DNA of 10,212 nt from Desulfocapsa sp. (lineage in GTDB: Bacteria > Desulfobacterota > Desulfobulbia > Desulfobulbales > Desulfocapsaceae). The position numbers were made by a program, and so were the translations under genes. The DNA lies in contig DAOVZA010000040.1 in assembly GCA_030635405.1 (NCBI GenBank), positions 1 through 10,212 on the forward strand, in the 5' to 3' direction. A model generated the notes under the pieces. The model was not told the DNA's origin and did no database searches. It was given only the letters and a program-made list of their open reading frames with translations. The stretch's first letter is position 1; each line of letters opens with the position of its first letter. Below are positions 1-6,657 of this stretch, piece after piece.

Positions 1-175
1 CAATGTTACTGAGAGTCAGCTTGCCAACTATTACCAGAAAAGCCATAACGAACCATGTATAGGTCATATATGGTGCACAAAGCTGTTCCAGAAATGTGTG
101 TCCAACGGGACCATGTGGAATCGGCAGCCCTAATTTCTCCAAAATCAGTGAAATAAATAGTATCGGATGTTCCAT
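1..175 (-). CDS. atpB: ATP synthase Fo subunit a, N-terminal part (runs off the left edge)
   Basis: Subunit a of the membrane Fo sector forms the proton (or Na+) half-channels next to the c-ring. Only the first 58 codons are present. They read MEHPILFISLILEKLGLP and continue through the motif GHTFLEQ and a hydrophobic stretch (TYTWFVMAFLVIVGKLTL) that fits the first membrane helix. This short N-terminus, in which MEHP leads into a soluble segment and then helix 1, is typical of delta-proteobacterial AtpB. The ATG at 175 is preceded by a GGGAG-type ribosome binding site and lies 11 bases after the stop of the upstream subunit I gene, so the two are co-transcribed. The ion-binding and arginine-containing helices lie outside the window, so ion specificity cannot be read. 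Confidence 0.9.
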   Translation of the reverse strand, partial: MEHPILFISLILEKLGLPIPHGPVGHTFLEQLCAPYMTYTWFVMAFLVIVGKLTLSNI

Positions 176-186
176 AACTCTCCCTC

Positions 187-600
187 TTACCCCTTCCTTC
201 TTAAAAAGTAGCGCCCTGCCACACTGAGCGTCGTCAGAATAATGGCAAAAACTACAGTTGATAGCCCCAGAAGCAATCCAATCACGTTAGCCTTACCGCT
301 CCTTATAAAGAACAGTAGGATCACAGCAATTAAAGCAAGCCGGAGCCAAAATTTAACGATATAAACGGACTTTCCACTTCCCTTCTTCTCTTTTTCCTCA
401 CCCTCTTTAGGAGGTTCAAAGGTCTTCAGAAAAGAATCGATGTCTCTATGTCCTGAAAAAAAACTCGCAATGGATATCACACCGCCAATAAGTACCGATT
501 GAGCAAAAGACCATGACATTATCAACCATGCTCCTGCTATCAGTACCGCAAGAAATGCAACACTCAACGCCTGTACCTGTTTTAGAGAAATATCAAGCAC
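187..600 (-). CDS. atpI: ATP synthase subunit I (AtpI-like, PF03899 type)
   Basis: This is a 137-residue integral membrane protein encoded directly before atpB, the usual place for the ATP synthase I family, whose members help assemble the c-ring. Four hydrophobic segments are visible, at about residues 11-29, 32-49, 82-99 and 104-126. The second half carries the family pattern KFWLRL followed by NVIGLLLGLS. Between helices 2 and 3 is a charged, lysine/glutamate-rich loop (about residues 62-77). The start is GTG, 6 bases after the atpZ stop, with GGAAGG just upstream inside the end of atpZ, so translation is probably coupled. Family assignment rests on membrane topology, motif and position. 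Confidence 0.85.
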   Translation of the reverse strand: MLDISLKQVQALSVAFLAVLIAGAWLIMSWSFAQSVLIGGVISIASFFSGHRDIDSFLKTFEPPKEGEEKEKKGSGKSVYIVKFWLRLALIAVILLFFIRSGKANVIGLLLGLSTVVFAIILTTLSVAGRYFLRRKG

Positions 601-606
601 AGTATG

Positions 607-861
607 TCAACCTTCCGAGTCCTCGTCCGTTGATTTAGCCGCTGGAGTCTGTAAAATATCAAAGAGACTTTTAAAGCCAGCGAATATCCCAAAGGCCAAG
701 CCAATAAATGTAAACCAGGGTGAAGTGCTTCCATCAAAGAAATGTTCATCCAGATAGATACCGCCCCCAAGGCCTATAAAAATTGCGGCCACAAAAGTAA
801 AACCAATATGCCCATAATTCCCGAGCAAATCTACCATCTCGGTACTTAATTTTTTAGCCAT
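607..861 (-). CDS. atpZ: AtpZ/AtpI family small membrane protein (ATPase_gene1, PF09527 type)
   Basis: This 84-residue two-helix protein opens the ATP synthase gene cluster. The helices span about residues 17-37 and 47-66. Each ends in a glycine-rich family motif: GLGGGIYLDEHF after the first and GLAFGIFAGFKSL in the second. The tail is acidic (STDEDSEG). AtpZ has been proposed to work with AtpI in Mg2+/Ca2+ supply and c-ring assembly in some bacteria; that role is family knowledge and is not visible here. A GTG at 873 would add four residues, but AGGTGG lies 8 bases before the ATG at 861 and overlaps the GTG, so the ATG is the better start. The gene is separated from hemL by about 95 bases holding a possible promoter. 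Confidence 0.85.
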   Translation of the reverse strand: MAKKLSTEMVDLLGNYGHIGFTFVAAIFIGLGGGIYLDEHFFDGSTSPWFTFIGLAFGIFAGFKSLFDILQTPAAKSTDEDSEG

Positions 862-869
862 TTTGACTG

Positions 870-875
870 CCACCT
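870..875 (-). promoter_or_regulatory. Ribosome binding site that decides the atpZ start
   Basis: The minus-strand hexamer AGGTGG ends 8 bases before the ATG at 861. It overlaps the alternative GTG codon at 871-873, which has no purine-rich element of its own. This favours the shorter 84-residue AtpZ. Confidence 0.6.
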
Positions 876-895
876 ATCAAGAGTCTGAAAACCAT

Positions 896-910
896 ATGAC
901 AATCAGTCAT
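896..910. repeat. Short inverted repeat ATGAC-N5-GTCAT, possible operator
   Basis: ATGAC AATCA GTCAT is a 5-base perfect inverted repeat with a 5-base spacer, placed at the expected start point of the putative atp promoter. A close relative, ATGAC CATTCA GTCAT (N6 spacer), occurs 78 bases away at 974-989 inside the end of hemL. No regulator is known to me for this motif, and the arms are short enough to arise by chance. Confidence 0.25.
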
Positions 911-912
911 TT

Positions 913-941
913 TTGTTATCATGCCTACCTACCAAAGTCAA
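913..941 (-). promoter_or_regulatory. Possible sigma70-type promoter of the atp operon
   Basis: On the minus strand TTGACT (941-936) is followed after 17 bases by TAACAA (918-913), which matches the -35 box well and the -10 box only moderately. It lies in the only gap between hemL and atpZ. A short inverted repeat at 896-910 begins just downstream of the -10 box, about where transcription would start. Read-through from hemL is the alternative. Confidence 0.35.
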
Positions 942-956
942 CGATTTTTTTCACTT

Positions 957-2243
957 TCAGGCCAGTTTTTTGAATGACCATTCAGTCATTTTTAAACATT
1001 TTTCGAGGTCTTTTTCACCATGGGCCGCGGAGATAAATGCAACTTCAAACTGTGACGGAGCCAAATAAATTCCTTTACTTAACATTTGCCTGTAATGCAC
1101 TCCGTAGCGATTTGCATCTGATTTCATTGCTGAATTAAAATCGGTAACCGGACTGTCTGTAAAGAATCCTGTCATCAGTGAACCAACCCGATTTAAAGTG
1201 ACTGGAATCCCGGTAGCTTCTGCGACTTTATTCAAACCATCAGCAAAGGATTCTGCTTTTTCATTTAGCTCTTTATAGAAATTTTCCCGACTCAACAATT
1301 TCAAGTTGGCTATTCCAGCAGCCATCGCCAGTGGATTTCCTGAAAGTGTTCCGGCCTGATACACTGGGCCATCTGGTGCAATCTGATCCATAATCTCAGC
1401 CTTTCCGCCATATGCTCCAACTGGCAGTCCACCACCAATAATTTTCCCAAGGCAGGTAAGATCAGGCATGATATTATAATATTCCTGAGCCCCGCCATAG
1501 GCCAGACGAAAACCAGTAATCACTTCATCAAAGATAAGAACTATACCAAGCTCTGCGGTGAGTTCTCTCAACTTCTGTAGAAATGTCTTTGATGGCGGAA
1601 CACAGCCCATATTTCCTGCAACAGGTTCAACAATCACACAGGCAATCGTATCGGCTTTAGCTCTCAAAGTCTGCTCAAGAATTTCATCATCATTGTAAGG
1701 AATTGAAATTGTATTCTTCACTATGTCTTGAGGAACTCCAGGACTCCCAGGAATGCCAAGCGTTATCACACCTGAACCAGCTTTGATCAAAAAAGAATCA
1801 GCGTGACCATGATAACAGCCATCAAATTTCACAATGACATCTTTACCAGTATAGCCCCTGGCAAGACGTACCGCACTCATTGTGGCCTCTGTGCCGGAGT
1901 TTACGAAACGAACCTTTTCGATGGATGGAACAGCTTCAACCACCATGGAAGCCAGTGCCATTTCTTTTGTGGTTGGCGCACCAAAAGAGGTGGAGTCCCC
2001 CACAGTCTCTTTTATTGCTTCAACAATTTCATCGGGTGCATGACCATGTATCATAGGGCCCCATGAACAGACAAAATCTATGTACTCATTTCCATCTACA
2101 TCATATACTTTCGAACCCTTGGCTTTTTGAATAAAGATAGGATCACAACCAACCGAGCGACAGGCCCGCACTGGACTGTTAACTCCACCAGGAATTACTT
2201 TCTTTGCCATTTCAAACATCTTACTGGAAACAGTAGTATTCAT
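957..2243 (-). CDS. hemL: Glutamate-1-semialdehyde 2,1-aminomutase
   Basis: HemL is a PLP-dependent enzyme that converts glutamate-1-semialdehyde to 5-aminolevulinate in the C5 pathway of tetrapyrrole synthesis, in the cytoplasm. The 428 residues match the usual length of the family. Visible landmarks are GGVNSPVRA near residues 19-27, the phosphate-binding SGTEAT at 116-121, YHGHAD at 144-149, the FDEV aspartate D239 that contacts the PLP nitrogen, and the Schiff-base lysine K267 in [16 protein letters not shown]. The motif [14 protein letters not shown] follows at about 297-310. The ATG at 2243 has GGAG a few bases upstream. The gene has its own likely promoter in the divergent region shared with trxA. 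Haem, sirohaem and cobamide demand in a sulfate reducer would fit, but that is inference. Confidence 0.97.
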   Translation of the reverse strand: MNTTVSSKMFEMAKKVIPGGVNSPVRACRSVGCDPIFIQKAKGSKVYDVDGNEYIDFVCSWGPMIHGHAPDEIVEAIKETVGDSTSFGAPTTKEMALASMVVEAVPSIEKVRFVNSGTEATMSAVRLARGYTGKDVIVKFDGCYHGHADSFLIKAGSGVITLGIPGSPGVPQDIVKNTISIPYNDDEILEQTLRAKADTIACVIVEPVAGNMGCVPPSKTFLQKLRELTAELGIVLIFDEVITGFRLAYGGAQEYYNIMPDLTCLGKIIGGGLPVGAYGGKAEIMDQIAPDGPVYQAGTLSGNPLAMAAGIANLKLLSRENFYKELNEKAESFADGLNKVAEATGIPVTLNRVGSLMTGFFTDSPVTDFNSAMKSDANRYGVHYRQMLSKGIYLAPSQFEVAFISAAHGEKDLEKCLKMTEWSFKKLA

Positions 2244-2321
2244 TTTTACTCCGTTCTTATTTTATATATCCTATCGGCTTCTCTATTTGCACCGAGAAGA
2301 CTCAATCCTTTTGAACAAGGG

Positions 2322-2351
2322 AACATACCATGACTTGTAAAAAACTGTCAA
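2322..2351 (-). promoter_or_regulatory. Likely sigma70 promoter of hemL
   Basis: On the minus strand a perfect TTGACA (2351-2346) is followed after 18 bases by TATGTT (2327-2322). This would start transcription near 2315 and give a leader of about 70 bases before the hemL ATG at 2243. It is a consensus match only. Confidence 0.5.
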
Positions 2352-2385
2352 ACGGCTTCCTTCCCACCTTGACCTTTTATCGTTT

Positions 2386-2398
2386 ATACACATTGTAT
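2386..2398. repeat. Inverted repeat ATACA-N3-TGTAT between divergent promoters
   Basis: ATACA CAT TGTAT is a perfect five-base inverted repeat with a three-base spacer, about 45 bases upstream of the trxA -35 box. Its place between two divergent promoters fits a regulator-binding site, but A+T-rich palindromes of this size are common by chance. Confidence 0.25.
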
Positions 2399-2443
2399 GC
2401 TGCAACAAGATAATAACCTGCCCGGTAACTGCTCATATTTTTC

Positions 2444-2472
2444 TTGTCATGAAAAACGGCAGAGGGTACAAT
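2444..2472 (+). promoter_or_regulatory. Likely sigma70 promoter of trxA(-trxB-bamD)
   Basis: TTGTCA (2444-2449) and TACAAT (2467-2472) are separated by exactly 17 bases, each with 5 of 6 consensus matches. Transcription would start near 2479, leaving a leader of roughly 70 bases before the trxA ATG at 2552. This is the best promoter match in the window. Confidence 0.65.
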
Positions 2473-2551
2473 AATAAGGTTAATGTAAAAATATTCCTTA
2501 ATGTTCCGAGCTTAATATGCTCAAGAATCCTATCCAGATTGGAGAAACAAA

Positions 2552-2878
2552 ATGGCCAGTGATAACGTAAAAGATGTAAGTGATGCCGATTTTGCATCAG
2601 TAACCGGTTCCGACACCCCTTGTCTCGTTGATTTCTGGGCCCCTTGGTGTGGTCCTTGTAAAGCCATTGGTCCCGTTGTTGAAGCCCTTGCCGTTGAATA
2701 CGAAGGAAAGGTCACCATCGTTAAAATGAATGTTGATGACAACCCTGAAACTCCTGGTAAATTTGGTATTCGTGCCATCCCTACTCTGATTCTTTTTAAG
2801 AGTGGAGAGAAAGTCGATCAGGTAACTGGTGCCGTAGGAAAAGCTCAGCTTATCGAGCTTATCGATAAAGCTTTATAA
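2552..2878 (+). CDS. trxA: Thioredoxin
   Basis: This is a small cytoplasmic dithiol reductant that hands electrons from thioredoxin reductase to disulfides in target proteins. The 108 residues are the standard length. The active site WCGPC lies at residues 32-36 (redox cysteines C33 and C36), preceded by VDFWAP, and the conserved cis-proline is P77 in AIPT. A third cysteine, C24, sits just before the central strand and is not part of the classical active site. The start ATG has GGAG 7 bases upstream. The protein has no signal peptide. The next gene in the same direction, 83 bases on, is its likely reductase, with a hairpin in between. Confidence 0.97.
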   Translation: MASDNVKDVSDADFASVTGSDTPCLVDFWAPWCGPCKAIGPVVEALAVEYEGKVTIVKMNVDDNPETPGKFGIRAIPTLILFKSGEKVDQVTGAVGKAQLIELIDKAL

Positions 2879-2889
2879 AAAATTAAATC

Positions 2890-2929
2890 ACCTGTGCGTT
2901 CTGACAATTCTTTCACAGAAAGCGCAGGT
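2890..2929 (+). other. Intergenic hairpin between trxA and trxB
   Basis: The arms 2890-2903 (ACCTGTGCGTTCTG) and 2916-2929 (CAGAAAGCGCAGGT) pair over 14 positions with one G-U and one G-A mismatch, around a 12-base loop. No T-run follows (the next bases are AATTTCC), so it does not look like an efficient intrinsic terminator. It could reduce read-through, protect the trxA 3' end, or serve as a processing site so that trxA mRNA exceeds trxB mRNA. These roles are inference. Confidence 0.5.
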
Positions 2930-2961
2930 AATTTCCTCATTCTCTCAATACTTAGTCCTTC

Positions 2962-3891
2962 ATGACAAAAACTCATTACAAGCTTATCATATTAGGTGCT
3001 GGCCCTGCTGGACTAACCGCAGGACTATATGCAGCAAGAGCCAGAACAGACCATCTTCTTATAGAGAAGGGTGCAGAAGGCGGTCAGGTACTTCTTACTG
3101 ACTGGATTGACAACTACCCTGGCTTTCCAGATGGTATTTCCGGGTTTGATCTTGCCGAGAAAATGATGGCACAGGCTAAACGTTTTGAACTGAATTCCAT
3201 GTTTGGCAATGTTGTTTCCATGGATCTCACAAAAACGATAAAACATCTTGAACTTGAAGATGGCCCACCACTTACCTGTGACACATTGATCATTTGTACT
3301 GGCGCCCACCCGCGCCCCCTAGGTGTCCCTGGAGAAAAAGAACTTTCAGGAAAAGGTGTCTCCTATTGCGCCACCTGTGATGCTCCATTTTATCGCAATA
3401 TGAAAGTGGCAGTAATTGGAGGTGGCAACACCGCCGTGCAGGAAGCATCGCACTTAACCAAATTTGCTGACCATGTTACTCTTATCCATCGCCGTGATGA
3501 ATTGCGTGCCACAAAAGTTGTTCAGGAAAAAGCTTTTGCAAACCCGAAACTTGATTTTATCTGGAATAGTAACGTAACAGAAATTTCAGGAACAGAAGGT
3601 GTCGAAGAGCTCCAACTTGTTGACAATGACGGCAAAAAATCCACATTGAAGGTAGATGGGGTCTTTGTGCTCATTGGCGTACTGCCCAATAACGAAATGC
3701 TGCCCCTTGACATCTTAAAAGCAGACAATGGCGGATTTATCCCCACGGACCTTGAAACCCGAACAGCAGTAACCGGAGTCATGGCTGCTGGCGATATTCG
3801 TAGTAAAGAAGTCCGGCAGGTCATTAATGCAGCAGGGGAAGGTGCCACTGCAGTGCTTGCCGCCGAGCAATATCTCACCAATCTCAGCTGA
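2962..3891 (+). CDS. trxB: Thioredoxin reductase (NADPH type)
   Basis: This FAD enzyme reduces thioredoxin and is almost certainly the partner of the upstream TrxA. The 309 residues match the low-molecular-weight bacterial class. The FAD-binding GxGxxG is GAGPAG at 12-17, the redox pair is CATC at 136-139, the second nucleotide-binding loop is GGGNTA at 153-158, and the FAD-contacting GDIR is at 277-280. HRRDELRA at 176-183 has the arginines that bind the NADPH 2'-phosphate, so NADPH use is expected. The start is forced to the ATG at 2962 because TAG lies three codons upstream in frame, yet no Shine-Dalgarno sequence precedes it. bamD begins 10 bases after the stop. Confidence 0.96.
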   Translation: MTKTHYKLIILGAGPAGLTAGLYAARARTDHLLIEKGAEGGQVLLTDWIDNYPGFPDGISGFDLAEKMMAQAKRFELNSMFGNVVSMDLTKTIKHLELEDGPPLTCDTLIICTGAHPRPLGVPGEKELSGKGVSYCATCDAPFYRNMKVAVIGGGNTAVQEASHLTKFADHVTLIHRRDELRATKVVQEKAFANPKLDFIWNSNVTEISGTEGVEELQLVDNDGKKSTLKVDGVFVLIGVLPNNEMLPLDILKADNGGFIPTDLETRTAVTGVMAAGDIRSKEVRQVINAAGEGATAVLAAEQYLTNLS

Positions 3892-3901
3892 GTCTATTTA
3901 T

Positions 3902-4720
3902 ATGATTTCCTGCTTTAATAAACGTTTCCGACCATCATCGCCGATACAGTTTTCCATTAATTTTATACTGATAAGTACATTGCTCTTATCCCTTGGAGGC
4001 TGTGCCAAAATCAGTTCACTCTTCGGTGATGATGAAGAAAAAGATATTCGGCTTTCTGCACAAACATTGGCTGGAAAGGGAATGGATGAATTTTCCAATG
4101 GAAAATATTACAAGGCCCGAAAATCTTTTGACGAGATTCTGGATTACTACCCCTTCAGCCCTGAAGCAATGCTTGCCCAGCTCAAAGGAGCGGACAGCAA
4201 CTACTATCTCGAGAACTATCAGGAAGCACTCATGCTCTACCATGAGTTTGAAGAGCGTCATCCTACGAATGAGGCAATCCCTTATGTAATGTACCAGATT
4301 GCCATGTCCCACTACCAACAGATTGATCGTATTGACCGTGACACCAATGGTGCCGATAACGCCATCAGAGAATTCTCAAAACTTCTCCGCGCTTTTCCGA
4401 ACTCTCCCTATACCAATGAGGCCAAGGGAAGAATACGTGCTGCAAATGAATTTCTGGTAAACCATGAATACTTTGTGGTGGAATTCTATCTCAGAACTGA
4501 GAAATATGAAGAGGCTCAAACTCGCCTTAACTACCTTATAAGTACCTATCCGGATGCAACCATTACTCCTAAGGCGATAAAACTTTTAAAACGTCTTGAA
4601 GCTGGTGATCCTCCAGGATTTCACCTTTCTGCCTGGTTTAAAGATACACTTTTACCGGATTGGACACTGTTTGGTTCTGATAAGGATGAAGCAGCAATGG
4701 CTCCACCCTTACAGAAATAA
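3902..4720 (+). CDS. bamD: Outer membrane protein assembly factor BamD (lipoprotein)
   Basis: BamD is an essential lipoprotein of the BAM complex that inserts beta-barrel proteins into the outer membrane and faces the periplasm. With the ATG at 3902 the protein has 272 residues. A longer in-frame start at 3827 would overlap trxB heavily and bury the signal peptide, so it is less likely. The N-terminus has basic residues, a hydrophobic run and the lipobox LGGC with lipidated C34, followed by alanine, which fits outer-membrane sorting. TPR-like helical pairs follow from about residue 52 (GMDEFSNGKYYKARKSFDEIL). The BamD-type blocks LLRAFPNSPYTNEA (about 161-174) and NHEYFVVEFYL (about 187-197) lie further on. 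The gene lies 10 bases after trxB with only a weak ribosome binding site, so coupling to trxB is likely. Confidence 0.88.
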   Translation: MISCFNKRFRPSSPIQFSINFILISTLLLSLGGCAKISSLFGDDEEKDIRLSAQTLAGKGMDEFSNGKYYKARKSFDEILDYYPFSPEAMLAQLKGADSNYYLENYQEALMLYHEFEERHPTNEAIPYVMYQIAMSHYQQIDRIDRDTNGADNAIREFSKLLRAFPNSPYTNEAKGRIRAANEFLVNHEYFVVEFYLRTEKYEEAQTRLNYLISTYPDATITPKAIKLLKRLEAGDPPGFHLSAWFKDTLLPDWTLFGSDKDEAAMAPPLQK

Positions 4721-4739
4721 GAAACTGCAAAAATAGTGG

Positions 4740-5030
4740 TTAGATGGTGAAGTCTTTTCCTGCAAACTGAATATGCTCTGCACTTCTATGAACCGGAGCT
4801 ATTGCATGCACCCCGCCACATTCTGGACATTTTCCTACAAAGGTCGTCAGGGTGAATTTAGCATTACACCCCTGACAGGTTGTTTCGTAACCACCATCAT
4901 CTATTAAATTATCTCTCACAGTGCCGCCATGTGCATTGTAAACAAATTCAACAAGTTCACGACCTGTCGAAAACGGGCCTCCCTGTTTGCCATCTTTATC
5001 TGCGCTACCGCAACTTGGACATCCAGCCAT
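4740..5030 (-). CDS. Small protein with three CxxC pairs (zinc-ribbon-like), function unknown
   Basis: I do not recognise a named family. The 96-residue soluble protein has six cysteines, all in CxxC pairs: C4/C7, C52/C55 and C68/C71. The last is CPECGG, a classic rubredoxin-knuckle or zinc-ribbon turn. The second and third pairs, 12 residues apart, could form one zinc ribbon. The N-terminal CPSCGS could bind a second metal with histidines (H34, H75, H81, H86) or act as a redox site. The ATG at 5030 has a strong AGGAG. The gene converges on bamD with only 19 bases between stop codons and no terminator visible. Zinc binding is inference from spacing; a redox role near trxA/trxB is speculative. 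Confidence 0.8.
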   Translation of the reverse strand: MAGCPSCGSADKDGKQGGPFSTGRELVEFVYNAHGGTVRDNLIDDGGYETTCQGCNAKFTLTTFVGKCPECGGVHAIAPVHRSAEHIQFAGKDFTI

Positions 5031-5075
5031 TGTACTTCTCCTAATTGAATTTTTTCATATCAGATTCTGCTATCA

Positions 5076-5129
5076 TCTTCAGTAAAGAAAAAAGCAGCGA
5101 TTAAACATGAGATCTATTATCACTGAAGA
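5076..5129. repeat. Spaced inverted repeat upstream of the CxxC protein gene
   Basis: TCTTCAGT (5076-5083) and ACTGAAGA (5122-5129) are perfect 8-base inverted copies. The pairing can extend outward through TATC at each end with a small bulge. The 38-base spacer is long for an RNA hairpin but suits a pair of half-sites. The repeat lies in the 137-base gap between the VF530-type gene and the CxxC protein gene, a gap with no credible gene of its own. Confidence 0.3.
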
Positions 5130-5167
5130 GAGGATAAGCACGAGAGATGCAAAAACAATCCCGACAA

Positions 5168-5413
5168 TTATTTTTTTAATTGCCTTGCCTGCTTTTTTTT
5201 AAGAGTAACAAGATAAAGATTTTCAACTTTCGTTCGAGCCCAAGGTGTCTTGCGTAAAAACTTAAGACTGGATTTCACAGATGGGTTATTATTAAAGCAT
5301 TTGATGGGAATCCATTTCCCTAACTTTTCCCAGCCGTACCATTCAACCAACGTGGTTATCATTTCCTCAAGCGTCACTCCGTGAAGAGGATTATTAATCT
5401 GTTGTTCAGACAC
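5168..5413 (-). CDS. VF530/DUF2132 family small protein
   Basis: This basic protein of 81 residues matches the VF530 (DUF2132) family along most of its length. The signature [12 protein letters not shown] is followed by [37 protein letters not shown] and a lysine-rich tail. The family is small and helical and often annotated as DNA-binding, but its biological role is not established. The GTG at 5413 is preferred over an in-frame TTG at 5458: it gives MSEQQ directly before the conserved core and the usual family length. The GTG overlaps the end of the pseudouridine synthase gene by 8 bases (GTGTCTGA), and no ribosome binding site is seen, so translation is probably coupled to that gene. Confidence 0.85.
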   Translation of the reverse strand: MSEQQINNPLHGVTLEEMITTLVEWYGWEKLGKWIPIKCFNNNPSVKSSLKFLRKTPWARTKVENLYLVTLKKKQARQLKK

Positions 5414-6125
5414 GTGAAGAAACCAGAGAATAAAAATAACCGGGAACCCTTGCTTCAAATGTCATTTCAACATTGGTCACGGGATGGATCAGATTAAGGG
5501 ACGCCGCATGGAGCGTTAATCGCTTAATGTTTTTATCCTTTCCACCATACTTTTTATCCCCGGCGACGGGATGACCATTTTCAGCAAAATGCACACGAAT
5601 CTGGTTTTTACGACCAGTCAACAGATCAACTTCAAGCAAGCTGTACTTTTCAGATTCCTTTAAAACTTTATAACCTGTTTTTGCAAATTTCCCTTTCTCG
5701 GGATCTTTCACAGAATACATTTTATGGATGCTGTTTTCTGCCAGATAGGAAGTAATGATTCCTTCTTTTTCTGTCAATCTTCCATTAATCACAGCAGAAT
5801 ATTTTTTGGTAAATGTTTGCCATTGATCCTGAAGGATACGCTTAGCCTTTTCATTCTTAGCAAAAACAATTACACCCGAAGTGTCTTTATCGAGGCGATG
5901 TACAATAAATATCCTGCTATTCGATTTTTTATTCCCCTTGCGGACATAATCCGTCAACTTATAGTAGGCTGTATTTTCTTTATCCCTTCCATTACTCACG
6001 GTGAGAAGACCACTTCTCTTATCCACGACTATAATATCATGGTCTTCATAAAGAACAGGAAGTCCTTTTGGCTGAAACCTTTTAGGGGGATTTTTAAATT
6101 TTTTTCTATTTTGCAAATTATTCAC
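5406..6125 (-). CDS. RluA-family RNA pseudouridine synthase
   Basis: This enzyme converts specific uridines in rRNA or tRNA to pseudouridine. In 239 residues it has the RluA catalytic motif HRLDKDTSG at 76-84 with catalytic D79. The family strand [10 protein letters not shown] at 171-180 is followed by [10 protein letters not shown] and the C-terminal [12 protein letters not shown]. There is no N-terminal S4 domain, only a short basic leader (about residues 1-20), so it resembles the short RluA/TruC-like members. The target nucleotide cannot be told from sequence. The start is GTG at 6125 with a poor ribosome binding site, so the exact N-terminus is less certain. It lies 25 bases after the YaiI-family gene, inside the six-gene operon. 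Confidence 0.9.
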   Translation of the reverse strand: MNNLQNRKKFKNPPKRFQPKGLPVLYEDHDIIVVDKRSGLLTVSNGRDKENTAYYKLTDYVRKGNKKSNSRIFIVHRLDKDTSGVIVFAKNEKAKRILQDQWQTFTKKYSAVINGRLTEKEGIITSYLAENSIHKMYSVKDPEKGKFAKTGYKVLKESEKYSLLEVDLLTGRKNQIRVHFAENGHPVAGDKKYGGKDKNIKRLTLHAASLNLIHPVTNVEMTFEARVPGYFYSLVSSRV

Positions 6126-6150
6126 ATCCGTTTTTTATTCTTTTTTGAAA

Positions 6151-6639
6151 CTACCAGGGAGGTGGGGTAGCTTTTCGACGTTTAGATTTTATAACAACTG
6201 CCCCTACCAGAAATTTATCAAGCTGATTAGCAAAAGCCTGCCTGTCTCCATGGCCAAGAGCTGCTGGCCCACCAGTATCTATTCCATCCGCACGAAGCTC
6301 ATCCATAAAATTTCTCATGCTGAGACGTGAGCCGATATTATCAACACTGTATAATTCGCCACGCGGATTCAGCGCATGACCACCCTTTTCAATAACATCC
6401 GATGCCAATGGAATATCTGCTGTAATAACCAGATCACCAGCATCAAGCCGCTTTACAATTTCTTTATCGGCAATGTCTGGCCCTGCTCCAACAAGGACAA
6501 ACGAAACACGGGAAGAAGGTGGTGTTTGCATTGGCTGGTTTGCAACAAGGGTAACATGTATTCCAGTGCGTTCAGCTGCTTTAAAGAGAATCTCTTTAAT
6601 AACCACAGGACACGCATCCGCATCCACCCATACTTTCAC
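6151..6639 (-). CDS. YaiI/YqxD family protein (UPF0178, DUF188)
   Basis: This conserved protein of unknown function, 162 residues, has a fold related to PIN-type nucleases. The family signature is at the N-terminus: [10 protein letters not shown], with acidic residues D6 and D8 and the conserved C10-P11. The central [23 protein letters not shown] and the block [13 protein letters not shown] are also typical, and the C-terminus [18 protein letters not shown] is a family hallmark. The acidic residues suggest metal-dependent chemistry on nucleic acid, but no substrate is established. The GTG start at 6639 has GGTGG about 9 bases upstream. It lies between the ferredoxin gene (18-base gap) and the pseudouridine synthase. 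Confidence 0.92.
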   Translation of the reverse strand: MKVWVDADACPVVIKEILFKAAERTGIHVTLVANQPMQTPPSSRVSFVLVGAGPDIADKEIVKRLDAGDLVITADIPLASDVIEKGGHALNPRGELYSVDNIGSRLSMRNFMDELRADGIDTGGPAALGHGDRQAFANQLDKFLVGAVVIKSKRRKATPPPW

Positions 6640-6657
6640 GTTAAAATACCACCATCA

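Larger units (their letters stand above)
2244..2551. other. Gene-free divergent control region between hemL and trxA
   Basis: These 308 bases hold no credible coding sequence. They contain a sigma70-like promoter facing hemL (2322-2351) and one facing trxA (2444-2472), each leaving a leader of about 70 bases. A 13-base inverted repeat ATACA-CAT-TGTAT lies at 2386-2398 between the two promoters. The hemL leader contains a CTTCTC/GAGAAG hairpin (2278-2299, six-base stem, ten-base loop). The trxA leader has two TTAATGT copies (2480-2486, 2498-2504) and a GAGC/GCTC hairpin (2508-2522). No riboswitch consensus was recognised. Confidence 0.6.

Noticed and set aside
1803..2066. Long plus-strand frame antisense to hemL
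   Set aside because: It lies wholly within hemL, whose motifs are complete on the minus strand, and its own translation shows no recognisable family features.
3827..3901. N-terminal extension of BamD from an earlier ATG overlapping trxB
   Set aside because: It would overlap trxB by 65 bases and place 25 extra residues before a normal lipoprotein signal peptide. The ATG at 3902 gives a proper signal and lipobox.
4721..4739. Bidirectional terminator between bamD and the CxxC protein gene
   Set aside because: The 19-base gap has no inverted repeat, and the flanking coding ends offer only loose A/T pairing.
5165..5182. Palindrome CAATTA-TTTTTT-TAATTG as a terminator after the VF530-type gene
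   Set aside because: The stem is only six A+T-rich pairs and partly inside coding sequence. It is too weak to call a terminator.
5107..5202. Possible 31-residue plus-strand peptide with a hydrophobic C-terminus
   Set aside because: It has no ribosome binding site and overlaps the end of the VF530-type gene on the other strand. Its hydrophobic end comes from the reverse of a lysine-rich coding tail.
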